Positions 51,566 to 61,500 of a stretch of DNA of 64,000 bases are shown here, piece by piece. Each line of letters starts with the position of its first letter. The stretch's first letter is position 1. The notes under the pieces are model-generated. The model was not told the origin of the DNA. It did not search any database and saw only the letters and a list, made by a program, of their open reading frames with translations. Origin of the DNA: Neocallimastix lanati (nom. inval.) (Eukaryota > Neocallimastigomycota > Neocallimastigomycetes > Neocallimastigales > Neocallimastigaceae); NCBI GenBank assembly GCA_016946835.1, contig JACVTC010000067.1:939501-1003500 (forward strand), given 5' to 3'. Made by a program: the position numbers and the translations under genes.

Positions 51566-52921
51566 AAAAGGCGTTTATTATAAAATAAATAATAAAATAA
51601 AATAAAATAAAATAAAATAAATAGTAGAATATGAATATAAAGTACAGATTGAATAAAATAAAATAAAATAAAATAAAATAAAATAAATAGTAGAATATGA
51701 ATATAAACTACAGATTGAATAAAATAAAATAAAATAAAATAAAATAAATAGTAGAATATGAATATAAAGTACAGATTGAATAAAATAAAATAAAATAAAA
51801 TAAAATAAAATAAAATAAAATAAAATAAAATAAAATAAAATAAAATAAAATAAAATAAAATAAAATAAAATAAAATAAAATAAAATAAAATAAAATAAAA
51901 TAAAATAAAATAAAATAAAATAAAATAAAATAAAATAAATAGTAGAATATAAATATAAGTACAGATTGAATAAAATAAAATAAAATAAAATAAAATAAAA
52001 TAAATAGTAGAATATAAATATAAGTACAGATTGAATAAAATAAAATAAAATAAAATAAAATAATTTAAAAAGTCTAGATTATTATAACTTTTATTTATTT
52101 TTAAATTTTGAATAAATAATAATAATAATAAAAAACTAATAATTATAATATGTAATTTTTTTTATTTACCTTTTTTTTTTACTTTTTTTTTTAACCTATA
52201 TGAATTTTATATTTTTATTTTGATTAAATAATTTTTTCATATATTTATCTAATATATAATGTTAGTTATTAAACTTGTTAGATTTTTCAAACTAAAATTC
52301 CTTCTCTAAAATTAATAATAAAATTTTTTCCATATGAAATTATAAAGTTATATTAAAAACTTATTTAAATTTATATTAAGTATTATACTAAAATGGCTTA
52401 GATAAAATAATTTTTTTTACTTTAATTATTATAATAAAAGTCCTTCCTATAAAGGATATATAAGAAAGAATTATAAAACTAAAACTAAAACTAAAATAAA
52501 GTGAAACATCATATTTTTACAATAATAAAATAATTATATAATTAATATAAAAAAAATTTTTATATAAATATATATGTAATTTCATTTTTTAAAAAAAAAA
52601 TAGAGAGAGAGAAAAAATTTTTTTTTGTAAAATATAACGAGGGTAAGTTATATTTATAAAAAAAATGTATTTTTAATAAATAAAAAATAAACAAAAGAAA
52701 AATATTATTTTTGTGTAATTAAATTTATTATTTGAAATAATAATAAATCTTTTGTATTAAATTTTATATTAAATAAAGATTTATTAAAAAAAAAATCTTC
52801 TGTACACCACTGAGCTTTAATAGCAGGGCTTATTTTTAAAAGATTAAGAGTCTCACGAAAGGAACATTAAAACATCATTTATAAATATTAATAAAAATAA
52901 AAAAGGAGTATATTAATAAAA
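51259..52921. other. Intergenic DNA with a minisatellite and a TAAAA array
   Basis: Holds AAAAT repeats (51351-51384), a 50-nt-class poly-A run (51512-51563), the ATAGTAGAATATGAATATA minisatellite with a long TAAAA expansion (51590-52063), then irregular A+T DNA to 52780. From about 52795 the sequence becomes less A+T-rich and probably belongs to the 5' leader of the copia relic. Confidence 0.7.
51590..52063. repeat. Minisatellite with variable (TAAAA)n spacers, downstream of CSN5
   Basis: Five cores of ATAGTAGAATATGAATATAA then (A)GTACAGATTGAATAAAAT start at 51621, 51687, 51748, 51939 and 52004, separated by TAAAA arrays of different lengths. The longest, about 51780-51938, has some 32 units. 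The core matches the 46301-46535 array (ATAG-T-GAATATGAATATAAA...AGATTGAATAAAAT) with few differences. Confidence 0.9.
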
Positions 52922-54008
52922 ATGGACAGAATAATCCTCAACAAAAGAAACTATATAATCTGGAGTAATTTAATAATGGGTGAATTGGAGGAAGCTAACT
53001 TTGAACATGCCGTTACTCTAACTCTTAGTGATAATACAACAGAAGGTACTACAGAAGGCATTACTGAAAGAACCTTGAATGTTAATACTATTTCAGCTAA
53101 AGAAGACTCAAAAGCAATAAGGATCATATATAAGCATTTGAATGAAGTAACATGGGAAAAGGTAGAGGATATTGACACAGCTTATGAACTTTGGGAATAT
53201 CTTAAAGTATACTATTGTGAAACTGATGATAAAAAAATAAAAAAAAATACAAAAAGGCTCTTGAAGAACTAGTATACAAAGGAGAAGATGTTAGATTGTT
53301 TATTGTTGACTTTGAGAATCTTTGGAATAAATATGTTAAGGCAGTAAAAAGTGTAGATTCATTAAACAAAGAGATAAAGCAATCCAATAAATTATATTAC
53401 CTCCGCAACAGTTTTAAACAATATTATCCGAATATTTATGAAAGACTTACATATGCTGTTGTTAAAGAAGAAGATATGACAGTTATAAAACAAATGATCG
53501 AGTTATCATTAAATGAAAAGAAAACAAATAATATAAAAAATGAAAAGAACAAACAGAAAATAAAACATTTTAATCCTCATTACGATGCACAACCTGTTTA
53601 TAGAAAGAAGTGCCACCTTTGTGGATCAATAGATCATCTTATTAACCAATACAGCTTAAGAAATTCTTTCACCAACTGGAAAAGAACTGAACAAGTAAAA
53701 CTAAAAGAAAAATAAAAATCCTTCAACATAGAAGAAAACTACAATGCTGATACTAATGAGGAGGATCCAAGCAATAACAATTCTTTTTAACTGAATGGGT
53801 GGTTGATTCAGGGACCACTCAAACTATAGTTAATAATCCTGAAATTTTAAAAAATAAAGAATTAAAAAATGGCATAATCAACTTTCTTAATAGTAAAAGT
53901 AATAAGTCTAACATTTCTGGTAAATTAAAGATCAAAATAGGACCAGAGATAATAAATGCAATGATTTCTAATAGAAACAGATTACAAATAACAAAATACT
54001 ACACTTAA
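52922..54008 (+). mobile_element. Ty1/copia relic (gag, zinc knuckle and protease start)
   Basis: Three open frames read in order. 52922-53272 (LNKRNYIIWSNLIMGELEEA, then AYELWEYLKVYY) and 53296-53715 form a copia-type Gag split by a frameshift in an A-rich tract near 53230-53260. The second frame ends in a zinc knuckle, CHLCGSIDHLINQY, whose last cysteine is changed to tyrosine. 53799-54008 begins WVVDSGTTQTIVNN, the aspartic protease active site (D-S-G). Integrase, reverse transcriptase and RNase H are missing, and the fragment stops about 240 bp before the Ty3 LTR. It differs from the copia relic at 29.5 kb, which kept integrase. No LTR was recognised. Confidence 0.75.
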
Positions 54009-54250
54009 ATCAAAAAATAACATGTAATGTAAAAATTCTCTTTTTTAATAAATAATCTTTATTAATTAAAAAATAAATCTATTATTGTTATTAACTATTT
54101 TATAGTCAATAACTAATACATCGATTTAAATAATGAATTTTACATGTATTTATATTTTTTTCATGATTACATTTTAATATATCAAACCTATTTAATATAC
54201 ATATATTACTATTTATTTAAAAACAAAGTATTTATTGTAACGAAATCTTC

Positions 54251-54254
54251 AGTT
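54251..54254. other. Target-site duplication, left copy (AGTT)
   Basis: AGTT immediately precedes the left LTR and is repeated immediately after the right LTR at 62393-62396, marking a 4-bp target-site duplication. Confidence 0.8.
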
Positions 54255-54572
54255 TGTTAAGGTTTTAGAGAATTAAATAAAAATAAAGTAAGAAACACAA
54301 ATTTTATTTTTTTATTTATTATTTTTATTTATAAATTTATTTTATTTTATTTTATTTTATTTTATTTTTTTTGATGATATTTAAAAATTAGTAGCAAAAT
54401 TTACAACTATTTATACTTTTTTTCAAGGCATAAAAGTTGTTCTTGCCACTAAATTACATTTTATTTATTTTTTTTTTTTAAAAACTATTAAATTTAAATT
54501 GATTGTTATAATTAATTATATAAAATTTAATTATAACAATATAAATAAAATACATTTATAATATTAATAAAA

Positions 54573-54625
<53 letters not shown>

Positions 54626-55121
54626 TTATTTATTTAAAAATATCTAAAATATTACTAATAAGAATTTATTTAATTGGCTATAATTTTTATTACAATCTGT
54701 TAAAATATTCAAATAAAAATAAAAATACTATTCTAATATAAAGGTTTTTAATAAAATAAAATATTTTTCAATATAAAATAAAACATTTCGATATAAAATT
54801 TTATAATAAAAAGTTAAAATATAATATATAAATTTTTAATTATCAATATATAAAAATATTATTAATATAAATTTTCATTATTAATATAAAAAAAATAAGA
54901 TTTATTATTAATATTGCTAATATAAGTTTTAAATATATAAAAATATTACTATTAATATAAGATTTAATATAAAAATATAAAGTTTAATATAATTTTTGAT
55001 TTAATTTTTGATCTTTGGATTTAAAAATTTATTAAAGTACAAAAATAATAATGTACACATAATGTATTAGAAATAAATCGTAGATTTAATTAAGAATGCA
55101 TTATTTAGTACATTCTTATCA
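54255..55121 (-). repeat. 3' LTR of the Ty3/gypsy element
   Basis: 867 bp. It matches the 868-bp LTR at 61525-62392 over its whole length. By reading I found one single-base indel (AAGAAAC versus AAGGAAAC near 54292) and one substitution (near 54311). Both copies contain a poly-T run of 49. The pol stop codon lies only about 18 nt inside this LTR's boundary. Confidence 0.95.
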
Positions 55122-55139
55122 AGATGCCCCGACGAAGAC

Positions 55140-58100
55140 TCAAGCTTCTCTGTAAGCGGAGTTAAACTTTACTAAATTTTTAAAGTGAACATTCCTATCG
55201 AGTTGCTTTCCAGTCTTCTGATCGATTAGGGTTGCCGTGTTGAATTGAATTTTTAAAATTTTAAATGGTCCATTGTAATATGGTTCTAGCTTAGTGCGGC
55301 TAAAGTTTCTAACAAGAACAAGATCACCAGCCTTTAATTCTTTTCCTTTTTTCATACTTATTTGTTCTTCTCGTCTTGTTGCCCAATACTTGTTAGCATT
55401 CTTCACATTTTCGCATGCTTCTCTAGTCCATTGATAATGACGAACAAATTTTTCCATTAAAATTTCATCATACGATTTACCTGCATTTTCAATTGTTCTT
55501 ATGGCTATATCATAAGGCTGTTGGTCTTCTCTTCCATATACTAATTCAAAACTAGAATGTCCGGTAGCTGTGTTTTTGGTAGTTCGAAGTGCCCATAAAG
55601 CAGAAGGTAAAACTTCATCCCAATCTTGATTTTTCCTTCCTAATAAACGAAGTAATTTTCCAATTTCTTTATTTCGATTTTCAGTAAGGCCATTTGATTC
55701 AGGGTGGTAAGTAGCTACAAATTTAACATATACATCATAAAGATCAAGAAAGATTTTAGTCATATCAGAAGTGAATTGGACTCCATTATCAGTAGTAATA
55801 ACTTGAGGGACACCATGTCTTGCAAAAACGTTTATTAAAAATTTAATTATATCAGAGGAAGTTATGTTTTCAGTGGGTTCGGCTTCAACCCATTTGGTAA
55901 AGTAATCAACAGTTACTATAATATATTGATTATTATTTCTTGTTTTTGGTAACGGTCCTATAATATCTAATCCTAAATGCACAAAGGGACCCTCCACTTT
56001 AGTTGGATGGTTTTCGGTTGGTTCTGGATATGGTTGAGGACGATTTAACTGGCATTTTTCACAATTACTAACAATTCTTTTGATATCTTTAATCATATGA
56101 TTCCAATAAAAGTTTTTCTTAAGTCTTTGATATGTTTTGTAATATCCTTCGTGGCCAATATTATGAGCTTCTAAAATTAATTTAAACCTTTCATTTTCGT
56201 CCGTTATTAATTTTCTATAATTTCCATTGTCGATAAAGTAATCTTCACCATCAATAACAGTAAACTTTTCATTAATAAATTCCTTTATAACTTTAGATAA
56301 TAATTCTTCATTATTTCCATTAGTAATTTTTGTTAATAATATCTTTCTCTCTTCCTTACTTTTCATTCTTGAAAGAGCATCAGCTAACACATTCTTTTTG
56401 CCTGATTCATATTTTATATTAATTCCAAGCATACTAGCGGTTAGACACCATCTTGTTTGCCTTGCATTCAAAGGTTCTTTATTCTTAAATAAACCAACTA
56501 ATGGTTTATGATCTGTGTAAATAGTTGTAGGTAGTGGATTTCCTTCAATATAAGATTTAAATTTAGTCATACAGTAAAACAAAGCGGTTCCTTCCAAATC
56601 GGTAATACCATAATTCTTTTCAGCTTTCTTTAAACTTCTACTTATAAAGTGTATTGGATGCTCCTTACCGGTTTCTTCTTCTTTTTGTAAAAGAACTCCA
56701 CCAATTCCATTATACGAAGCATCAGTTCTAATGATAAAAGGTTTGTCAAATGACGGAAATTTTAGAATAGGCGCATTGATTAATTTTTCTTTTAGGAGTT
56801 CAAAGCTTTCTTGTTGTTCTTTATTCCATTCATATTTAGTATTCTTTTTCAATAATTTACATAAAGGTGAGGTAATTTGAGCATATTTAGGGATAAAGTC
56901 ACGATAATACCCTATTGCTCCTAGAAATGATCTTAATTCATGAATTGATGAAGGGGCTTCCCACTTCTTAATAGCTGTTATTTTACTTTCCATGGGACTT
57001 AATCCTTTAGTAGTAAGTTTGTGACCTAATACATCAACTTCAGTTTGAAGAAAATGGCACTTTTCAATATTAATTTTTAACTTGTTTTCTTTAAATACTT
57101 CTAATACTTGTTTAATATGAATTAAATGTTCTTCGATACTTTTTGAATAGATCAAAACATCATCAATAAATACATAAACAAATTCACCAATAAAAGGGAA
57201 TAAAATTTTATTCATTTCTCTTTGGAAGGTTGAGGGAGCTCCAGTAAGTCCAAAAGGCATAACCTTAAATTGATAATTTCCAAACTTAGTAGTGAAAGTG
57301 GTTACTTCAACGCTTTCTTCATCCATTAAGATTTGGTGAAAACCAGAAAATAAATCAAGAGTTGTAAATATTTTAGCTCCTCCGAGACTATCAAAAATTT
57401 CATCTATATATGGAACTGAATAAGAATCTTTTTCTGTCATATCATTGACTTTTCGGTAGTCAATGCACAAGCGCCACTTTCCATTGTGTTTTAGAATAAG
57501 TACTACTGGAGATGACCATTCTGAACAGGATGGTTCTATCAATCCTTTCTTAATAAGTTTTGTAAGTTCTTCTTTTAAGATATCTGATTTTAATTTAGTT
57601 AACCTATAACTTCTTAATTTTACTGGCTTTGAATTTGCTTTCAAACGGATCTTATGTGGTGAAAGTTTAGAAGGAGTTAGTTCCTCTGTTGAAGTGGCAA
57701 CTATGTCAATCATTTCTTTGAGAATTTTAATAATTTGTTCTTTATAATCTTTATTTAAGGTACTTAAAAATTCATCACTCTCAATAAATTCCATTGGAGT
57801 TAATTCCTTTATAATTTCCTTTTCATTATTCGTTTCTTTAACTTTTCTAATAGTGCAAATTATACTTTCTTCATCATAATATTGATTATTTATTTTAGCT
57901 ATTTCTTCGTATTCACTTTCTGACAAAAGTTTACATAAACTGTTTAAGGTCGGATGAATAAATAAACAATGATCGATTTGAGTTTTAAAGTTTATTAACA
58001 TATCATAAAATGAGTCTTCTTTCTCAATAATTCTAAAGTCCGCATTAAATTCATAATTATTAATTTTTACTGGTAATTGAACAATAATTCCTTCCGAGTA

Positions 58101-59144
58101 TTCTTCATCTTGTGTTGCTAGTTGGATTCTTCCACGACTTTTTCCAACTGTTTCATATTCACCAGGTAATTTATCAAAATACTGCTTAGTAACGATGCTT
58201 AGGTTACTACAAGAATCAATTAAAAGTTTTCCTAGTACTCCGTCAACACTTGCATCAACCATTGCTAAGTCTTCTTCGGCTACTTCATTACTTTTACTTA
58301 TGTAGCTATGATCATAGTTATTCACTAATAAAGTTCGTGCTATTACATTGTCTACAGTTCCAATTATTTTAGATTTTTCTAACTTTAAACCTTGAGTTAA
58401 TTGTGAACGAATTTTCGGACATGCATTCAAGAGTTGACCTATCGTAATACTGGATTTAAGATTATTTAAATCATCCATAATATTGTAAGGTTCTTTATTA
58501 TTCATCATTTTGATATTCCTTTTTACTAACTGAGTATTTTCATTATTAGTTTCTTTAGTTTTTGTTGAAATTAATTTTTCCAAAGTATTAGTTTTATTTT
58601 GTTGATTATCTTTATTCATTTCTATATCTTCTATTTCATTATCGATTACAAGTATATCTTCAGATTCAACTTTTTTCTTTCCTTTTGATGAATAATTGTT
58701 GTTTTCTTCTTTACTTTCTCTTACTCTTGTTATATTTCTTAATTCCTTTTCTTTTTGTTTTTCTTTGTTAATATTTGGTTGAGTTAAAATTGAAGGAAGT
58801 ATTTGATTTTTATAAACTTTATTTGGTTTATTATGTAGCTCATTTTCTTTCTTCTTTCTTAAAGCAGGAGTTGCGAAAGGACGTGGATTATCTTTTAAAC
58901 TTTTATGTACTTTCTTGGAATTATTTTCTTCCTTTTCGCTGTTATTATCATTCATTTTTCTTTTTATAGCATTTATAATGATATTATCCTCACTTTCAGT
59001 TGTGTCACTAAAATCAGATTCTTCAGATTCTTTATTAAAGGAATTATTATCAATTGGGGTATTCTTGGTAAAAGTATTATTTTGTAAATTATTTAATGAA
59101 GCTATTGTTTTGTCATTGGGAGTGCTTCTGCTCCCATTTAGAAG
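55140..59144 (-). CDS. Pol polyprotein (protease, RT, RNase H, integrase), expressed by -1 frameshift
   Basis: The pol frame is open from the gag overlap down to TGA at 55140. The first in-frame ATG is 58955, giving 1271 residues, but the frame continues open upstream into gag, so a Gag-Pol of about 1636 residues by -1 frameshifting is more likely. Numbered from ATG 58955: protease LLIDSCSNLSIV with Asp247, where DSC replaces the usual D-S/T-G; reverse transcriptase (about 450-640) with FVYVFIDDVLIYSK, Asp598/599; RNase H (about 740-865) with Asp745 and TDHKPL; integrase zinc region AHNIGHEG..CEKC (931-968); DDE catalytic core Asp997, Asp1056, Glu1092 with 58 and 35 residues between; and a C-terminal YNGPFKI GPY/F-like module. 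No chromodomain is seen. The product carries out protein processing, cDNA synthesis and integration. Confidence 0.95.
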   Translation of the reverse strand, partial: LLNGSRSTPNDKTIASLNNLQNNTFTKNTPIDNNSFNKESEESDFSDTTESEDNIIINAIKRKMNDNNSEKEENNSKKVHKSLKDNPRPFATPALRKKKENELHNKPNKVYKNQILPSILTQPNINKEKQKEKELRNITRVRESKEENNNYSSKGKKKVESEDILVIDNEIEDIEMNKDNQQNKTNTLEKLISTKTKETNNENTQLVKRNIKMMNNKEPYNIMDDLNNLKSSITIGQLLNACPKIRSQLTQGLKLEKSKIIGTVDNVIARTLLVNNYDHSYISKSNEVAEEDLAMVDASVDGVLGKLLIDSCSNLSIVTKQYFDKLPGEYETVGKSRGRIQLATQDEEYSEGIIVQLPVKINNYEFNADFRIIEKEDSFYDMLINFKTQIDHCLFIHPTLNSLCKLLSESEYEEIAKINNQYYDEESIICTIRKVKETNNEKEIIKELTPMEFIESDEFLSTLNKDYKEQIIKILKEMIDIVATSTEELTPSKLSPHKIRLKANSKPVKLRSYRLTKLKSDILKEELTKLIKKGLIEPSCSEWSSPVVLILKHNGKWRLCIDYRKVNDMTEKDSYSVPYIDEIFDSLGGAKIFTTLDLFSGFHQILMDEESVEVTTFTTKFGNYQFKVMPFGLTGAPSTFQREMNKILFPFIGEFVYVFIDDVLIYSKSIEEHLIHIKQVLEVFKENKLKINIEKCHFLQTEVDVLGHKLTTKGLSPMESKITAIKKWEAPSSIHELRSFLGAIGYYRDFIPKYAQITSPLCKLLKKNTKYEWNKEQQESFELLKEKLINAPILKFPSFDKPFIIRTDASYNGIGGVLLQKEEETGKEHPIHFISRSLKKAEKNYGITDLEGTALFYCMTKFKSYIEGNPLPTTIYTDHKPLVGLFKNKEPLNARQTRWCLTASMLGINIKYESGKKNVLADALSRMKSKEERKILLTKITNGNNEELLSKVIKEFINEKFTVIDGEDYFIDNGNYRKLITDENERFKLILEAHNIGHEGYYKTYQRLKKNFYWNHMIKDIKRIVSNCEKCQLNRPQPYPEPTENHPTKVEGPFVHLGLDIIGPLPKTRNNNQYIIVTVDYFTKWVEAEPTENITSSDIIKFLINVFARHGVPQVITTDNGVQFTSDMTKIFLDLYDVYVKFVATYHPESNGLTENRNKEIGKLLRLLGRKNQDWDEVLPSALWALRTTKNTATGHSSFELVYGREDQQPYDIAIRTIENAGKSYDEILMEKFVRHYQWTREACENVKNANKYWATRREEQISMKKGKELKAGDLVLVRNFSRTKLEPYYNGPFKILKIQFNTATLIDQKTGKQLDRNVHFKNLVKFNSAYREA
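59098..59136 (-). promoter_or_regulatory. Predicted H-type pseudoknot stimulating the gag-pol frameshift
   Basis: Seven nucleotides after the slippery heptamer, stem 1 pairs TGGGAG (59136-59131) with CTCCCA (59122-59117) around the loop CAGAAGCA. The loop's GAAGC (59128-59124) is fully complementary to GCTTC (59102-59098), forming stem 2 across a 14-nt A-rich loop (ATGACAAAACAATA). Spacer length, stem order and A-rich third loop are those of known -1 frameshift pseudoknots. The structure is inferred by base pairing only. Confidence 0.75.
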
Positions 59145-60049
59145 TTTAAAGACTTTTTGGAATATATTTCTTTTTTATTTTTTTCCATAATCTTATTTAA
59201 TTGAGGGCAATAGTATGAGTAATGACCTTCTTCCTTACAGAAGAAGCAAGTTTTAACAGATAAATTTCTCATTTTCTGGGTTGATTCTTCTATAATATCT
59301 TGAGGTTTCAGTTTATTATTTGTTTGACTTGTTTGGAAAGTTTCGTTTCTTCTTTTAGGATAAAGTCTTGAAGTAGTACTGTTTTGATTATTTTGATTAT
59401 GCTGGGAATTATTAACATTATAGGTATTAATATTATTGTTCCTTACAGAAAGTCTATCTACTTTCTCGGCAATTTTGAAAGCTTTCTCCATACTTATATC
59501 ATCTTTAAGGGATAATTTCTTCCAGGCTTCATAATTATTTTGAATAGAATCAATATAATCTAGTACACCGATGCGCTTTCTTCTCTTTTTATCAAGTTTA
59601 GTGTACAAAGTTCTATATCTTACATTAAAGTCCTTAATCTTTTCGTTTCTTTTAATTCGCATTGCACGAAGTTCTTTAAGAAGTAAATTTTGGTCTTCTT
59701 TAATACCGTAAAAATTTTCAAGACTTGAAATAATTTTTCCAAGAGAAGGAAATTTAATATCATCATCAACATTTTCTTCTTCATCATGTTCTTCTTCTTC
59801 ATCTGATGAATCATCACTTTCATCATCACTATCTTCTCCCAAATCTTCAATAACGCGTTGTACTTCACCAGAGCTGGTAAGTAAACAAGCATTAAATATT
59901 GTTTCTGGATCTGTGATACCTTGTATCTTGATCCAAAGTTTCAATTCAGTAGCCCAGGACTTAATATCTAAATTGTCCTTGCTAAGTTTCACAATATCTC
60001 TTAATTCTTTTTTCAATTCTTTAAAGCTCAAAGTTGTTTCCTTGGACAT
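59138..60049 (-). CDS. Gag of the Ty3/gypsy element
   Basis: 303 residues from ATG 60049 (MSKETTLSFKELKKELRDIV). An upstream in-frame start at 60115 would add 22 hydrophobic, non-Gag-like residues, so it is not preferred. The first third contains WATELKLWIKIQGI and an acidic stretch (DDESDDSSDEEEEHDEEEN, about 80-110). The middle (FYGIKEDQNLLLKELRAMRI..IKDFNVRYRTLYTKL) fits the capsid region of Ty3-type Gag. The C-terminus has one CCHC zinc knuckle, CFFCKEEGHYSYYC (Cys268, Cys271, His276, Cys281), for RNA binding. The frame ends TTA AAC TTC TAA, the TTA AAC forming part of the slippery heptamer that leads into pol. Confidence 0.93.
   Translation of the reverse strand: MSKETTLSFKELKKELRDIVKLSKDNLDIKSWATELKLWIKIQGITDPETIFNACLLTSSGEVQRVIEDLGEDSDDESDDSSDEEEEHDEEENVDDDIKFPSLGKIISSLENFYGIKEDQNLLLKELRAMRIKRNEKIKDFNVRYRTLYTKLDKKRRKRIGVLDYIDSIQNNYEAWKKLSLKDDISMEKAFKIAEKVDRLSVRNNNINTYNVNNSQHNQNNQNSTTSRLYPKRRNETFQTSQTNNKLKPQDIIEESTQKMRNLSVKTCFFCKEEGHYSYYCPQLNKIMEKNKKEIYSKKSLNF
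59144..59150 (-). promoter_or_regulatory. -1 ribosomal frameshift slippery site T TTA AAC
   Basis: In the gag frame the codons are TCT TTA AAC TTC TAA. The heptamer T-TTA-AAC fits the canonical X-XXY-YYZ slippery rule exactly and lies one codon before the gag stop. Slipping back one base gives TTT AAA and continues CTT CTA AAT GGG in the pol frame, which stays open to 55140. Confidence 0.88.
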
Positions 60050-61500
60050 TTTGTTTAAATATTTCTTGTTGTATATTAATGAGGTGATTAAATAAGAATA
60101 AATTTGGAAATACAACTTTAAAAATATAATTTAATAGGTAATTTAATATCGAATCAATTTTTAAAACAATATATTTTAGTAACTTTTTGAAAATAATAAT
60201 TTTATTTGCTTTCTTTAGTAGATATAAGCTCGAAATCCTTATCGACAACTTAGTAGAAATTATAAAGCACGAGGTTCTTTTCGACTACTTTATTAAGAAT
60301 AATTTTTAAGTTCGAAATCTTTATCGACAACTCAATAGAATAATTTTTAAGTTCGAAATCTTTATCGACAACTCAATGGAATAATTTTAAGTTCGAAATC
60401 TTTATCGACAACTTAATAGAATAATTTTAAGTTCGAAATCTTTATCGACAACTTAATAGAATATTTTTCAAGCTCGAAATCTTTATCGACCACTTGAATT
60501 TTGTAATTTAGTATATTTGTAGTAATAAATTTAGAAGCAAAGTTTTATTTATTATTTTCACCTTTCAAAAATTTTTCTTTTTAAACGATAAATATTGTAT
60601 TGTTATAGCTAATAAAATTATTAATTAATTATAATTATTAAATACAAAAAAAAAATAATCTTTATTGTCGTACAATCTGATAGTACACACTGTCTGACGT
60701 GCAGCTTACCTAATGGTGTCATGCCACGCGTGTGCCACGATTACTATATTCAATATAAAATATAGCAGTTCAGAGCCCACTAGCCCAATTACTATGTAGG
60801 ATAAACTTAATCCGATAATCTATGTACGGAATAAAAAAAAATTTTAAAAGTATTCAATAATATTTTTATTAACTAATAAAAATTAACTAAAAACACAATA
60901 TTTTCAAAGTAAATTAAGATTCTTTTACAGGAATTATTAAACAAATAAAGTATCAGTAATAAAAAAAAAAATAAAAAAAATTTAAATGGCGAAGTTAGCC
61001 AAAGTCTGATACTTTATATAATAAAGTGCCTTATAACTAGCACAAAGAAAAGTAAAAAAAAATATATATAAAAAAAAACAATCTTACGCCTTCGGTGACG
61101 TAAGCTCCTTATTCGCCAGTGCTTGGAAAGTACCCGCACCTTCGTGTGTTGAAACGTTGAAGGCTGAACTATTATTACCGGGTCGGTAACCAAATACCTT
61201 CGTCTACTTTCCAATTAATCTCCAAATTAACTACTATTCAATAACCTACTATGAATAGAGTTAATTTGTTGCTATCTGAGAATACACTGTGTATGAGCTC
61301 TATCCGCTCCTTGTTATAATTTTACAAAATTTGTTTTTTTAGAATCTTAATTTTACTTATTTAAAAAAAAATTTTTTTTATATATATATCAAACAAGCGC
61401 CATAGGTTAATCAAAGGATTAACGACTTACTTGTTTATCAATATAAAATAAAAAAAATTAAAAAAAAAATCTATGTTATTTACTATTATTTCTATTTAAT
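60050..61500 (-). other. 5' leader of the Ty3/gypsy element
   Basis: About 1.45 kb between PBS and gag. It contains a 40-41-bp tandem repeat (60226-60490), a less A+T-rich block (60665-60830), and a hairpin CTTACG...CGTAAG at 61083-61104. A 66-residue minus-strand frame at 61214-61014 (MESRRRYLVTDPVIIVQP) has no recognisable homology and may be chance. The leader probably serves packaging and gag translation. Confidence 0.7.
60226..60490. repeat. 40-41-bp tandem repeat in the retroelement leader
   Basis: Seven units with the core AAGTTCGAAATCTTTATCGA followed by CAACTCAATAGAATAATTTT. Cores begin near 60231, 60270 (degenerate), 60313, 60354, 60394, 60434 and 60474. The outer copies are the most diverged. 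Confidence 0.9.

Noticed and set aside
55140-58955. Pol starting independently at ATG 58955
   Set aside because: The frame is open well upstream into gag and a canonical -1 slippery site with pseudoknot lies in the overlap, so frameshifting is the better model; internal initiation is not excluded.
58775-59190. Plus-strand frames of 60-91 residues
   Set aside because: They are antisense to gag and pol, overlap the frameshift region, and show only composition-driven hydrophobic residues.
60226-60490. CRISPR-like array or binding-site cluster outside the element
   Set aside because: Units are contiguous with no spacers, and they lie within the 5' leader of the Ty3/gypsy element.
61014-61214. 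66-residue minus-strand frame in the retroelement leader
   Set aside because: It is short, has no homology or zinc/catalytic motif, and ends in an A+T-rich hydrophobic run; most likely chance.
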